Assembly (NCBI RefSeq): GCF_016722765.1
Contig: NZ_JAEQND010000016.1
Span: forward strand, 68,287 to 132,286
Direction of reading: 5' to 3'
Origin: Ramlibacter alkalitolerans
Lineage (GTDB): Bacteria > Pseudomonadota > Gammaproteobacteria > Burkholderiales > Burkholderiaceae_C
DNA length: 64,000 nucleotides
A program made the position numbers and the translations under genes. Each line of letters starts with the position of its first letter. The stretch's first letter is position 1. The notes below the pieces were generated by a model, which saw nothing but the letters and a program-made list of their open reading frames with translations, did no database searches and had not been told where the DNA came from. Shown here piece by piece: positions 17,009 to 25,502 of the stretch.

Positions 17009-17755
17009 ATGACCCACCTCACCATCCTCACCGGCGCCTCGCGCGGCATGGGCCTCGCCATGGCGCGCCAGCTGCTGGACGCCGGCCACGACCTCCTGTG
17101 CATCTCGCGCAAGACCAGCGAGGAACTCGCGCAGCAGGCCACGCGCCTGGGGCGCCGCTGCGAGCAATGGCCGCAGGACCTGGCCCGCGCCGAGAACGCC
17201 GCCGAGCGGCTGGCCACCTGGCTGCAGGCGCGGGACGCGGCCGACTCGGTGACCCTGATCAACAACGCCGGCCTGATCCCGCGCGTCGCCCCGCTGGACG
17301 ACATCCCGGCCGCGCAGCTCGCCGAGGCGATGCGGGTCGACCTGGAAGCGCCGCTGCTGCTCACCGCCGCCTTCCTGCGCGCGACGGCGGCCTGGACGGT
17401 GCCGCGCCGGATCCTGAACATCTCCTCCGGCCTCGGCCGGCGGGCGATGGCGGCCCAGGCCGCCTACTGCGCCGCCAAGGCCGGCATGGACCATTTCAGC
17501 CGCTGCGTCGCGCTGGAACAGGCCCGCTTGCCCCATGGCGCGAAGATCTGCTCGCTGGCGCCCGGCGTGATCGACACCGACATGCAGGTGCAGCTGCGCG
17601 GCGCCGACAGCGACCGCTTCCCGGACCGGGGCAATTTCGTCGGGCTGAAGGAAAAGGGCCTGCTCAGCTCGCCCGACGAGGCCGCGGCGCGCGTGCTGGC
17701 CGTCCTGGCGCGGCCCGACTTCGGCGCCAACCCGGTTGCGGATGTAAGGGACTGA
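17009..17755 (+). CDS. Short-chain dehydrogenase/reductase (sepiapterin-reductase-like)
   Basis: A 248-residue Rossmann-fold oxidoreductase. The cofactor motif is TGASRGMGLAMA (TGxxxGxG), INNAGLIP corresponds to NNAG, and the catalytic Ser-Tyr-Lys is in ISSGLGRR and AYCAAKAGMDHF. The basic residues after the first glycine loop (CISRK) suggest NADPH. The substrate is unknown. It follows the dioxygenase by 6 bases and precedes bktB by 50, so it may be co-transcribed with the former. Confidence 0.88.
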   Translation: MTHLTILTGASRGMGLAMARQLLDAGHDLLCISRKTSEELAQQATRLGRRCEQWPQDLARAENAAERLATWLQARDAADSVTLINNAGLIPRVAPLDDIPAAQLAEAMRVDLEAPLLLTAAFLRATAAWTVPRRILNISSGLGRRAMAAQAAYCAAKAGMDHFSRCVALEQARLPHGAKICSLAPGVIDTDMQVQLRGADSDRFPDRGNFVGLKEKGLLSSPDEAAARVLAVLARPDFGANPVADVRD

Positions 17756-17805
17756 GCAGGGACGCTTGCTACAGTGGACGACTTTCCCCTCTCCTGGAGC
17801 GAGAC

Positions 17806-18990
17806 ATGACCCGTGAAGTGGTTGCCGTCAGCGCAGTGCGCACGGCCATCGGCACCTTCGGCGGCAGCCTGAAGGATATCCCTCCCACCGAACTCGGCGC
17901 GCTGGTCGTGCGCGAGTCGCTGGCGCGCGCCAGCGTGGACGGCGCGGACGTCGGCCACGTCGTCTTCGGCCACGTGGTCAACACCGAGCCGCGCGACATG
18001 TACCTGTCGCGCGTGGCCGCGATCAACGGCGGCTGCGCCGAAGGCACGCCGGCGATGAACGTCAACCGCCTGTGCGGCTCGGGCCTGCAGGCGATCGTGT
18101 CGGCGGCGCAGAGCATCCTGCTGGGGGACACCGACATCGCGATCGGCGGCGGCGCCGAGAGCATGACCCGTGCGCCCTATGCCGACCTCACCGCCCGCTG
18201 GGGCGCGCGCATGGGCGACGCCAAGCTGGTCGACATGATGGTGGGCGCGCTGCACGATCCCTTCCACAACATCCACATGGGCGTGACGGCGGAGAACATC
18301 GCCGCCAAGTGGGGCATCACGCGCGAGGACCAGGACCGCCTGGCCGTCGAGAGCCACAACCGCGCCGAGCGCGCGACGGCCAACGGCTGGTTCAAGGAGC
18401 AGATCGTCCCCGTCACGCTCAAGTCCCGCAAGGGCGACACCTACTTCACGGTGGACGAGCACTTCCGCGCCGGCACCAAGCTGGAGGACATGAGCAAGCT
18501 CAAGCCGGTGTTCCAGAAGGAGAACGGCACGGTCACCGCGGGCAATGCCTCCGGCCTCAACGACGCCGCCGCGGCGGTCGTCCTGATGGAGCGCAGCGTG
18601 GCCGAGAAGCGCGGCCTGCAGCCGCTCGCGCGGCTGGTCGGCTGGGCGCACGCCGGCGTGGACCCGAAGTACATGGGCATCGGCCCCGTGCCCGCCACGC
18701 GCAAGCTGCTGGAAAAGACCGGCATCGGCGCCCACCAGCTCGACGTGATCGAAGCCAACGAAGCCTTCGCCGCGCAGGCCTGCGCGGTGGTGAAGGACCT
18801 GGAGCTCGATCCGGCCAAGGTCAACCCGAACGGCTCCGGCATCTCGCTGGGCCACCCGATCGGCGCGACCGGCGCGCTGATCACCGTCAAGGCGCTGCAC
18901 GAGCTGAAGCGCACCGGCGGCCGCTACGCCCTGGTCACGATGTGCATCGGCGGCGGCCAGGGCATCGCGGCGCTGTTCGAACGGGTGTAA
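17806..18990 (+). CDS. bktB: Acetyl-CoA C-acyltransferase, BktB-type beta-ketothiolase
   Basis: A 394-residue thiolase. The first catalytic cysteine is in NRLCGSGLQAIVSAAQ, the histidine in SGISLGHPIGATGA, and the second cysteine in ALVTMCIGGGQG. MTREVVAVSAVRTAIGTFGGSLKD, EPRDMYLSRVAAINGG and IGGGAESMTRAPY resemble the BktB enzyme of Cupriavidus more than PhaA, so it may condense acetyl-CoA with propionyl-CoA as well as acetyl-CoA, for 3-hydroxyvalerate-containing polyester or for ketoacyl degradation. A GGAG ribosome site precedes the ATG. No phaB or phaC is adjacent. Confidence 0.92.
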   Translation: MTREVVAVSAVRTAIGTFGGSLKDIPPTELGALVVRESLARASVDGADVGHVVFGHVVNTEPRDMYLSRVAAINGGCAEGTPAMNVNRLCGSGLQAIVSAAQSILLGDTDIAIGGGAESMTRAPYADLTARWGARMGDAKLVDMMVGALHDPFHNIHMGVTAENIAAKWGITREDQDRLAVESHNRAERATANGWFKEQIVPVTLKSRKGDTYFTVDEHFRAGTKLEDMSKLKPVFQKENGTVTAGNASGLNDAAAAVVLMERSVAEKRGLQPLARLVGWAHAGVDPKYMGIGPVPATRKLLEKTGIGAHQLDVIEANEAFAAQACAVVKDLELDPAKVNPNGSGISLGHPIGATGALITVKALHELKRTGGRYALVTMCIGGGQGIAALFERV

Positions 18991-19006
18991 AGGCGGAAGG
19001 CGGAAG

Positions 19007-19126
19007 CGGACAGCCGGAACGCAGAAGCCGCAAAAGTACGCAAAAGCCGCAAAAGGAACATCCTTCCAAGGGTGCCCTTTTGCGGTTTTTGCGTACTTTT
19101 GCGGCCTTTGCGTTCTGGTTGTCCGG
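19007..19126. repeat. Palindromic intergenic repeat, family B, copy 1
   Basis: A 120-base imperfect inverted repeat built from GCAAAAGCCGCAAAAG on the left and CTTTTGCGG...CTTTTGCGGCC on the right, ending GTTGTCCGG. It fills the gap between convergent bktB and the 2OG-oxygenase gene, whose stop codon is 5 bases beyond the right arm. The A/T-rich runs stand out against the GC-rich background. Further copies are at 41996, 42338 and 57169. Confidence 0.85.
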
Positions 19127-19130
19127 TCTC

Positions 19131-19859
19131 CTACGCGTCTTGGAACGCGCCGGCACGGCACGTGACCACCAGCGTGTCGCGGTAGCCGGATTCATGCACC
19201 GGCTGGATCGGGGTGGTTTCGTGGATCACGCGCTCGTCGTCGAGGAGCAGTGCGCTCCAGGGCTCGGTGAGCGTGAAGCGCTGGCCCGCGGGGCCGTCGG
19301 ACTGGAACACGCGCGTCTCGCCGCCCTTGATGCCCTCGCGCGCCACCAGGAACACGGCCACCAGGTCCACCCCATCGCGATGCGCGCCCTCCGGCGTCGG
19401 CCGGCCGATGCCGCCCGCGGTGTCGATGCGGAACTGGTGCGCCTCCACGAACCAGGGCTGCGCACCCTTCAGGCCACTGGCCACAGCCGCCAGGGCCTGC
19501 AGCAGGCGCGTCCAGGCGGGCTGCGTCACGATGTCGGGCTGCACCGGCTCGAACCAGCGCTGCATGCCGCCATGCAGTGCGTTGTATTCCACCGGTTGCC
19601 AGTGCGCCCGGTGCGGCACCTGCGCCACGCTGCCACCCTCCACCACGAAGGAGGCATGGCGGCGCTGGCGGTAGTGCCCGCCATCCTTGAGGTAGGCGTC
19701 CGGCGCCAGGGCGTGCCACGAAGCGCGAAGCGCCTCGAGCTCCGCCGGTGCGCAGCCGGCCAGTTGCGCCACCCCCTGGGCAGCGAGCACGGCATAGCCC
19801 TGCTGGCGCAGTGCGGGAAGGAGCTGTTCGGGATCCGTGGTGGCGGGGTGCAGCAGCAT
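19131..19859 (-). CDS. 2OG-Fe dioxygenase family protein (BsmA/IDO type)
   Basis: A 242-residue member of the family that includes L-isoleucine 4-hydroxylase (IDO) and BsmA. The iron-binding HxD is in PEGAHRDGVDLVAVFLV, the distal histidine in DERVIHETTPI, and the 2-oxoglutarate arginine is probably in the C-terminal YRDTLVVTCR. Characterised members hydroxylate free aliphatic amino acids; the substrate here is not known. It is divergent from the hemerythrin gene with an 86-base gap. Confidence 0.87.
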   Translation of the reverse strand: MLLHPATTDPEQLLPALRQQGYAVLAAQGVAQLAGCAPAELEALRASWHALAPDAYLKDGGHYRQRRHASFVVEGGSVAQVPHRAHWQPVEYNALHGGMQRWFEPVQPDIVTQPAWTRLLQALAAVASGLKGAQPWFVEAHQFRIDTAGGIGRPTPEGAHRDGVDLVAVFLVAREGIKGGETRVFQSDGPAGQRFTLTEPWSALLLDDERVIHETTPIQPVHESGYRDTLVVTCRAGAFQDA

Positions 19860-19945
19860 GGGGCGAGCTTACCCAACCCGGCTCGCTGACCTGCATCAAG
19901 CCTCGGTCGCGGCGCCGCTCCTAAGCTGCCCTCCAGGAGACCGCC

Positions 19946-20416
19946 ATGCCCGCACTGCCCTGGACCGATGGCCTGAAGCTCGGCCTGCCCGTGATGGACG
20001 ACACCCACCAGGAGTTCGTCGACCTGCTCGCGCGCGCCGAAACGGCGGACGACGCGACGCTGCCCGCGCTGTGGCGCGAGCTGGTCGAACACACGACCGA
20101 GCACTTCGCGCGCGAGGACGAATGGATGCTCGCCACCGGCTTCGCGCTGGGCAACTGCCACGCGACGCAGCACAAGTCGGTGCTGCAGGTGCTGCGCCAC
20201 GGCGCGGCGGAAGCCGCCCAAGGCCGGCTGGCGCCGATCCGCAAGGTGATCCAGGAACTCGCGGTCTGGTTTCCGCACCACGCCCAGACCATGGACGCCT
20301 CGCTCGCCCTGCACCTGCAGGGGGTGGGCTACGACCCGTACACAGGGCTGGTGAGCCGGCCGGAAGCGCTGCCGGCCGAGGCGATCAGCAGCTGCGGTGG
20401 GGTGGACTGCACGTAA
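19946..20416 (+). CDS. Hemerythrin-domain (bacteriohemerythrin-like) protein
   Basis: A 156-residue four-helix protein with a di-iron oxygen-binding site. Ligands can be placed in order: the His in MDDTHQEF, His and Glu in HTTEHFAREDEW, two His in CHATQHKSV, and His-His-x5-Asp in WFPHHAQTMDASL, a nearly complete hemerythrin set. Roles reported for the family include oxygen storage, sensing and protection from NO. The C-terminal 40 residues extend beyond the domain and end with CGGVDCT. AGGAGA precedes the start. Confidence 0.92.
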   Translation: MPALPWTDGLKLGLPVMDDTHQEFVDLLARAETADDATLPALWRELVEHTTEHFAREDEWMLATGFALGNCHATQHKSVLQVLRHGAAEAAQGRLAPIRKVIQELAVWFPHHAQTMDASLALHLQGVGYDPYTGLVSRPEALPAEAISSCGGVDCT

Positions 20417-20434
20417 GTTGAGCAGGCTGGTATT

Positions 20435-20523
20435 CGTAGGCTGGGGTGACGCAAGGAACCCCAGCGATCAGCGTCGCGCAGCAAGCTGGGGCTCGTCGCT
20501 TCGCGGCTCACCGCCAGCCTACG
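20435..20523. repeat. Palindromic intergenic repeat, family A, copy 2
   Basis: An 89-base element between the convergent hemerythrin and SDR genes. The right arm TCACCGCCAGCCTACG is identical to copy 1; the left arm CGTAGGCTGGGGTGAC has diverged, so the ends are imperfectly paired. The inner CCCCAGCG segment is present. Confidence 0.8.
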
Positions 20524-20527
20524 GGAT

Positions 20528-21433
20528 TCAGCGGCCCTCGCGCAGCAGCCGCAACTCGTTCGTGCCCTGCTCCGAGCCGTTGGCCGGCACCATCTCGCCG
20601 CGGCGGTCGCGCACCGCATCCAGGCGCGCGAGCCACTGCTCGGGGGCGTCGGCACCGGCACCGATGAAGGCGCCGTGCGTCAGGGTGATGTTCGCCGCCT
20701 CGAACGAGCCGCCGCCGGCGCACAAGGTCGTGCGCGTGGGCGCTTCGTCGCTTGCCAGCACCAGCATCGCCGGCACCACCGCCTCCGGGCCGAAGGCCTG
20801 CAGCATGTCCGGCGGCAGCAGCGATTCCGTCATGCGCGTGACCGCGGTCGGCGCCAGGCAGTTGACCCGGATGTCGTTCTTCGCGCCTTCCTGCGCCAGC
20901 GTCTGCATCAGGCCGACCAGCGCCAGCTTGGCGGCACCGTAGTTGGTCTGGCCGAAGTTGCCGTAGAGGCCGCTGGACGAGGTCGTGAGCACGATGCGGC
21001 CGTACTTCTGCGCGTTCATGATCGGCCACAGCGCCTTGCAGCAATGGACGGCGCCCATCAGGTGCACTTCCAGCACCTGGCGGAAATCGGCCAGGTCCAT
21101 CTTGGCGAAGGTCTTGTCGCGCAGGATGCCGGCGTTGCTGACCAGCACGTCGACACGGCCCCAGGTGGCTATCGCCTGCTGCACCATGCCTTGCACGGCG
21201 GCGAAGTCGGTGACCGAGGCGGCATTGGCGATCGCCTCGCCGCCCGCCGCCCGGATCTCCTCCACCACGCGCTCGGCGGCCGTCGCCGAGCTGCCGCTGC
21301 CGTCCACCGCGCCGCCGAGGTCGTTGACCACCACCCGGGCGCCCCGCGCGGCCAGCGCCAGTGCATGCGCGCGCCCGAGCCCGCCACCCGCTCCGGTGAC
21401 GATCGCCACCCGTCCGTTGAAATCCAGTGCCAT
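20528..21433 (-). CDS. SDR oxidoreductase, (R)-3-hydroxyacyl-CoA dehydrogenase (MFE-2/HSD17B4) type
   Basis: A 301-residue short-chain dehydrogenase. TGAGGGLGRAHALALAARGARVVVNDLGG followed by the charged insert, SNAGILRDKTFAKM, and SSSGLYGNFGQTNYGAAKLALVGL resemble the dehydrogenase domain of peroxisomal multifunctional enzyme 2. It probably oxidises (R)-3-hydroxyacyl-CoA with NAD+, alongside the beta-ketothiolase encoded 1.5 kb away. GGAGG lies five bases before the ATG. Function is inferred from family resemblance only. Confidence 0.87.
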   Translation of the reverse strand: MALDFNGRVAIVTGAGGGLGRAHALALAARGARVVVNDLGGAVDGSGSSATAAERVVEEIRAAGGEAIANAASVTDFAAVQGMVQQAIATWGRVDVLVSNAGILRDKTFAKMDLADFRQVLEVHLMGAVHCCKALWPIMNAQKYGRIVLTTSSSGLYGNFGQTNYGAAKLALVGLMQTLAQEGAKNDIRVNCLAPTAVTRMTESLLPPDMLQAFGPEAVVPAMLVLASDEAPTRTTLCAGGGSFEAANITLTHGAFIGAGADAPEQWLARLDAVRDRRGEMVPANGSEQGTNELRLLREGR

Positions 21434-21638
21434 TCGGCCTCCGTGCTGTTGGGCTGCGAATGTAGCGCAAGCGGCTGACGGCCGGCTTGTGGCCGGCCAG
21501 CCACGGCTTTTTCCGCCAGGCGGCTGCTTTTGCCGGTCCGCCGGGCTGGCCTATTTGCATCAACATGTAAAACTGCGGGCGACGCGGTCCGGCAGCGCAT
21601 TCGCCTGCCCCGCCCCAATCAGGAGAGGGAGCCTGCCC

Positions 21639-22298
21639 ATGGGAATGTTCGACATGCTGCTCGGGCGCAAGCCGGCGCCGGCCGCGCGACCGCGCCATTC
21701 CCGCCCCGCACCCAGCACCCAGTTCGACTCCCAGCACACCCAGGCTGGCAGCAACTCGCAGTCGGTCCGCAAAGACCTGCTGAAGATGGTCCTGCGCGAG
21801 ACCCTCACCCGCAACGGCATCCCGCCGACCTGGATTTCGGCCGACATGCTGCGCACCACGAGCCCGGCCCGGCGCGAAACAGGCCTGCACGTGCGTTTCC
21901 TGGTGCGCCACTGGGATCCGCGGCTGATGGAGCACGCCGTGGCCTTCGAAGCCGAATTCACCGATCGCCTCCAACTGCTGGACCCGCTCGCCAACAACTG
22001 GCTCATGGGCTTCTCCTGGCAGTTCACGATGGAGGACCGGAGCGTCTGCCCCGCCTTGCCGCATCCGGCCACGTGGACGGCGCCGCCGCCGCCCAGTGCG
22101 CCGGCACCGCTGCAGCCCAACGCCGAGCCGAGCAGCTACGGCGACGTGATCGCGGGACCGACGGCGCTGGAACAGCCGCGGCCGCTGGACGACGTCCGCG
22201 CCGACCTGGAGCGGCTGCTGGCCCTGCGCGACGAGGACATGCGCAAGCACGGCACGGCCGACCGGGCCTATGCGGCCACGCGCCCGGCCAAGCTGTAA
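21639..22298 (+). CDS. Hypothetical protein
   Basis: A 219-residue protein of unknown function. The first 35 residues are basic and Ser/Gln-rich; a folded core (about residues 45-130) includes LRETLTRNGIPPTWISADMLRT and GLHVRFLVRHWDPRLMEHAVAFEAEF. A Pro/Ala-rich linker and a C-terminal helical segment, LDDVRADLERLLALRDEDMRKH, follow. There is no signal peptide or membrane segment. GGAGAGGGAG lies upstream of the ATG, which supports it as a real gene. It may be a Burkholderiales-restricted family. Confidence 0.75.
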   Translation: MGMFDMLLGRKPAPAARPRHSRPAPSTQFDSQHTQAGSNSQSVRKDLLKMVLRETLTRNGIPPTWISADMLRTTSPARRETGLHVRFLVRHWDPRLMEHAVAFEAEFTDRLQLLDPLANNWLMGFSWQFTMEDRSVCPALPHPATWTAPPPPSAPAPLQPNAEPSSYGDVIAGPTALEQPRPLDDVRADLERLLALRDEDMRKHGTADRAYAATRPAKL

Positions 22299-22316
22299 GC
22301 ACGGGCCGTCAACAAA

Positions 22317-22337
22317 AAGGCTGCCCTGGGCAGCCTT
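22317..22337 (-). terminator. Rho-independent terminator of infA
   Basis: Read on the minus strand, a 9-10 base-pair GC-rich stem (AAGGCTGCCC with GGGCAGCCTT) runs into TTTTTG, 22 bases after the infA stop. The plus-strand hypothetical gene ends 19 bases on the other side, so the hairpin may serve both, although the T-run favours infA. Confidence 0.8.
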
Positions 22338-22358
22338 CGCATGGATCGGGTGACGTGT

Positions 22359-22619
22359 TCAACGTCGGCGCTGCGGCGGCGGGCCGCCGGCATTGCGGTT
22401 CGGCAGGTGGCGGAACATGATCCGGCCCTTGCTCAGGTCATAAGGCGAAAGTTCGAGGCTCACCACGTCCCCCGCGATGATGCGGATGTGGTTCTTGCGC
22501 ATCTTGCCGCCGGTATAGGCCACCAGCTCGTGGCCGTTGTCGAGGATCACGCGATACCGCGAGTCCGGCAGGATTTCGGCCACGCGGCCGTTCATTTCGA
22601 TCAGTTCTTCCTTCGCCAT
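22359..22619 (-). CDS. infA: Translation initiation factor IF-1
   Basis: An 86-residue S1-fold protein that binds the 30S A site during initiation. MAKEELIEMNGRVAEILPDSRYRVILDNGHELVAYTGGKMRKNHIRI is a typical IF-1 core. The C-terminus has an extra Pro/Arg tail (GGPPPQRRR), typical of the second, stand-alone infA of Burkholderiales rather than the copy in the ribosomal protein operon. The 239 bases upstream, towards the MarR gene, contain no gene that I can recognise and presumably hold its promoter. Confidence 0.96.
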   Translation of the reverse strand: MAKEELIEMNGRVAEILPDSRYRVILDNGHELVAYTGGKMRKNHIRIIAGDVVSLELSPYDLSKGRIMFRHLPNRNAGGPPPQRRR

Positions 22620-22858
22620 GCAGGTCTCTCGTGGGCAGCTGCGCCCGCCCGTGCGAACGGCGCGGCCCGTGCATCCTGGCAGGGGGCGTCGCCATCAGTG
22701 AATCGGCCGGCCGATCGGGGCCGGTACATGCAAACCTGCGCTGTCGCGGCCTCGTGCTGCAAGGGCGGGGGTCTGCTTCCTGGGGGCCGTCATGCACCAC
22801 TGCGCACCGGCCCCGGACATTGAATTGTAAGCCGGACGGGCAAAGCGCGCAGGCGCGC

Positions 22859-23287
22859 CTACCCGGGCTTGCCGGCGCTGGCGCGCGCGGCCTCGATCAC
22901 CGCGGCCAGCTTGCCGAGCTCCGCCTGGTGCAGCGCCGCCAGCCGCTCCACGCGGCGCCGTCCCTTGGGCGTCAGGTGGACCTCGACGAGCCGGCGGTCG
23001 TCCTGGTTCTCGCGCCGCCGCACCAGCCCCGCTTCCTCGCAACGCGTGACCAGCGCCACGACGCCATGCTGCTGCGCCTGCAGCCGCTCCGCCAGTTCGC
23101 CGATGCTCGCCCAGTCGCGGCCCGGAAAGGCCTGCGTGTGCAGCAGCATGTGGTACTGCAGCGCCGTGAGGCCGGCGGCGCGGGCAGCCTCCTCCCCGAA
23201 GCGCAGGAAGCGCCGCAGCTGATAGCGGAACTGCGATTGCCGTTCCAGGCCGGCCTTGTCCAGCCCCTCGATCGTCTTGTTTTCCAT
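22859..23287 (-). CDS. MarR family transcriptional regulator
   Basis: A 142-residue winged-helix DNA-binding protein that would act as a dimer. ASIGELAERLQAQQHGVVALVTRCEEAGLVRRRENQDDRRLVEVHLTPKGRR is the MarR recognition helix and wing with the conserved DDRR. The start MENKTIEG has GGGAAG upstream; a longer in-frame start at 23350 would run through the palindrome at 23342-23361, so the shorter one is preferred. It is divergent from tctBA and may control those genes, itself, or both. Confidence 0.9.
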   Translation of the reverse strand: MENKTIEGLDKAGLERQSQFRYQLRRFLRFGEEAARAAGLTALQYHMLLHTQAFPGRDWASIGELAERLQAQQHGVVALVTRCEEAGLVRRRENQDDRRLVEVHLTPKGRRRVERLAALHQAELGKLAAVIEAARASAGKPG

Positions 23288-23341
23288 CTGCTTCCCGGGG
23301 CTGCAATGTAGCACCCGGTCCCGTACGGGCGAACCACAGGC

Positions 23342-23361
23342 CATGATCAAATTAGATCATG
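23342..23361. promoter_or_regulatory. Candidate MarR operator
   Basis: A perfect inverted repeat CATGATC-6-GATCATG lies in the 116-base gap between the divergent MarR and tctB genes. The size, symmetry and spacing match the roughly 18-20 base palindromes bound by MarR dimers. Position and the neighbouring regulator gene make it the obvious operator candidate; binding is inferred. Confidence 0.6.
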
Positions 23362-23403
23362 CCGTGATACAAACGCCGGTTCGGAAACTCAGAGACAGAT
23401 GCA

Positions 23404-23871
23404 ATGAAGTTACGCATCCGCAACCAGAAGGACGTCGCCGCAGGAGCGATCTACCTTGCCTTCGGCGCCGCATTCAGCCTCGGGGCCCTGAACTACAAGA
23501 TGGGCGACGCCGCCCGCATGGGCCCCGCATGGTTCCCGTTCTGGATCGGCGTGCTGCTGATGGCGATCGGTGCCGCGACGACGGCCGCCGGCCTGAAGTC
23601 CCATGCCGTGGAAGACAAGCTGCAGAAGCTCGAATTGCGCAGCCTGGCCTGGATCATCGGCTCCGTGTGCCTGTTCGGGCTGCTGCTGCAACCCCTCGGT
23701 CTGGTGCTGGCGCTGGCCGCGCTGGTGATCGTCTCCAGCATGGCGAGCCATGAATTCGGCTGGAAGGGCACGCTGGCGAATGCGACGGTGCTGATCCTCT
23801 TCAGCGTCGGCGCGTTCATCCAGGGCATCAGCCTGCAGATCCCGCTTTGGCCCCACTTCCTGATCGATTGA
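23404..23871 (+). CDS. Tripartite tricarboxylate transporter, small membrane subunit TctB
   Basis: A 155-residue membrane protein with four hydrophobic helices. KDVAAGAIYLAFGAAFSLGALNYKMGDAARMGPAWFPFWIGVLLMAIGA is the TctB signature (G-x-A-x-x-MGPxxFP). It is the small subunit of a secondary carboxylate importer that needs a periplasmic binding protein. tctA begins 10 bases after its stop. The binding-protein gene that usually leads this operon is absent here. Confidence 0.92.
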   Translation: MKLRIRNQKDVAAGAIYLAFGAAFSLGALNYKMGDAARMGPAWFPFWIGVLLMAIGAATTAAGLKSHAVEDKLQKLELRSLAWIIGSVCLFGLLLQPLGLVLALAALVIVSSMASHEFGWKGTLANATVLILFSVGAFIQGISLQIPLWPHFLID

Positions 23872-23881
23872 GGACAACGGG

Positions 23882-25384
23882 ATGGAATTGCTTTCGCACC
23901 TGGCGCTCGGTTTCCAAACCGCGCTCTCCCTGAACAACCTGCTCTATGCCTTCATCGGCTGCCTGCTCGGCACGCTGATCGGGGTGCTGCCGGGCCTCGG
24001 CCCGTCGACCACCATCGCGATGCTGCTGCCCGTCACGTACGCGCTGCCGCCCGTGTCCGCGCTGATCATGCTCGCCGGCATCTACTACGGCGCGCAGTAC
24101 GGCGGCTCCACCACCGCCATCCTGGTCAACCTGCCGGGCGAGTCGTCCTCCGTGGTGACCGCCATCGACGGCTACCAGATGGCCCGCAAGGGACGCGCCG
24201 GCGCGGCGCTCGCCACCGCCGGCATCAGTTCCTTCCTCGCCGGCTGCTTCGCCACCCTGGTGCTGGCCGCCTTCGCCACGCCCATGTCCGAACTGGCCTT
24301 CAAGTTCGGGCCCGCCGAGTACTTCTCGCTGATGGTGCTGGGCCTCGTCGGTGCCGTGGTGCTGGCTTCCGGCTCGCTGATCAAGGCCATCGGCATGATC
24401 CTGCTGGGACTGGCGCTGGGCCTGGTCGGCACCGACGTCAATTCCGGCGTGGCGCGCTACTCGTTCAACATCCCGGAACTCACCGACGGCATCAACTTCG
24501 TCGCCGTGGCGATGGGCCTGTTCGGCTTCGCCGAGATCGTGGCGAACGTGGAGCAACGCGAGCACCGCGAGACCTTCACCAACAAGGTCACCAACCTGTT
24601 CCCGACGATGGAGGACTTCCGCCGCATGCTGCCGGCCGCCGCGCGCGGCACGGCGCTCGGCACGGTGCTGGGCATGCTGCCGGGCGGCGGCGCGACGCTG
24701 TCTTCCTTCGCGGCCTACACGCTGGAAAAGAAGCTGTCCAAGCGCAGCGAGGAATTCGGCCACGGGGCCATCGAGGGCGTGGCAGGGCCGGAAGCGGCGA
24801 ACAACGCCGGCGCCCAGACCTCGTTCGTGCCGCTGCTCACGCTGGGGATTCCTTCCAACGTGGTGATGGCGCTGATGGTCGGTGCGATGACGATCCACAA
24901 CATCCAGCCGGGACCGCAGGTCATGACCAGCAACCCGGAACTGTTCTGGGGCCTGATCGCCTCGATGTGGATCGGCAACGCGATGCTGATCGTGCTGAAC
25001 CTGCCGCTGATCGGCGTCTGGGTCAAGCTGCTGAAGGTGCCTTACCGCTACCTGTACCCGGCCATCCTGGTGTTCTGCTGCATCGGCGTCTACTCGATCA
25101 ACAACAACACCTTCGACGTGTTCGTCACCGCCGGCTTCGGCATCCTGGGCTACGTGTTCGCGCGCTGCGGCATGGAACCGGCGCCGCTGCTGCTCGGGTT
25201 CGTGCTGGGCCCGATGATGGAAGAGAACCTGCGCCGCGCGCTGCTGCTGTCGCGGGGCGACTTCTCCACGCTGTTCACGCGGCCGCTGTCGCTGTCGCTG
25301 CTGATCGCAACCCTCGTGCTGCTGGTGATCGTGGCGCTGCCGGCCATCAAGCGCACCCGCGAGGACGCCTTCCAGGAAGCCTGA
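23882..25384 (+). CDS. Tripartite tricarboxylate transporter permease TctA
   Basis: A 500-residue permease with about 11-12 hydrophobic helices and the usual TctA length. IGVLPGLGPSTTIAMLLPVTY, YYGAQYGGSTTAILVNLPGESSSVVTAIDGYQMARKGRAG and the mirrored GMLPGGGATLSSFAAY are family hallmarks. It imports citrate-like or other carboxylates with cations. GAGGA precedes the ATG. It forms an operon with tctB and ends at a clear terminator. Confidence 0.95.
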   Translation: MELLSHLALGFQTALSLNNLLYAFIGCLLGTLIGVLPGLGPSTTIAMLLPVTYALPPVSALIMLAGIYYGAQYGGSTTAILVNLPGESSSVVTAIDGYQMARKGRAGAALATAGISSFLAGCFATLVLAAFATPMSELAFKFGPAEYFSLMVLGLVGAVVLASGSLIKAIGMILLGLALGLVGTDVNSGVARYSFNIPELTDGINFVAVAMGLFGFAEIVANVEQREHRETFTNKVTNLFPTMEDFRRMLPAAARGTALGTVLGMLPGGGATLSSFAAYTLEKKLSKRSEEFGHGAIEGVAGPEAANNAGAQTSFVPLLTLGIPSNVVMALMVGAMTIHNIQPGPQVMTSNPELFWGLIASMWIGNAMLIVLNLPLIGVWVKLLKVPYRYLYPAILVFCCIGVYSINNNTFDVFVTAGFGILGYVFARCGMEPAPLLLGFVLGPMMEENLRRALLLSRGDFSTLFTRPLSLSLLIATLVLLVIVALPAIKRTREDAFQEA

Positions 25385-25409
25385 GTTCGAAGGGCGTTGG
25401 GAGCCCCTG

Positions 25410-25435
25410 GAGCGGCCGCGAGGCCGCTCTTTTTC
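25410..25435 (+). terminator. Rho-independent terminator of tctBA
   Basis: An 8-base GC-rich stem (GAGCGGCC with GGCCGCTC, loop GCGA) is followed by TTTTTC, 25 bases after the tctA stop. Confidence 0.85.
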
Positions 25436-25502
25436 GTTCTTCGTCGCAGGGCAACCCTGCGCCCGCTTCGAAATGCGGGAGACGTCCGGTCTTTCTCCGG
25501 CG

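Noticed and set aside
20985..21638. N-terminal extension of the hypothetical protein at 21639
   Set aside because: It lies antisense to the SDR gene; the ribosome site GGAGAGGGAG supports the start at 21639.
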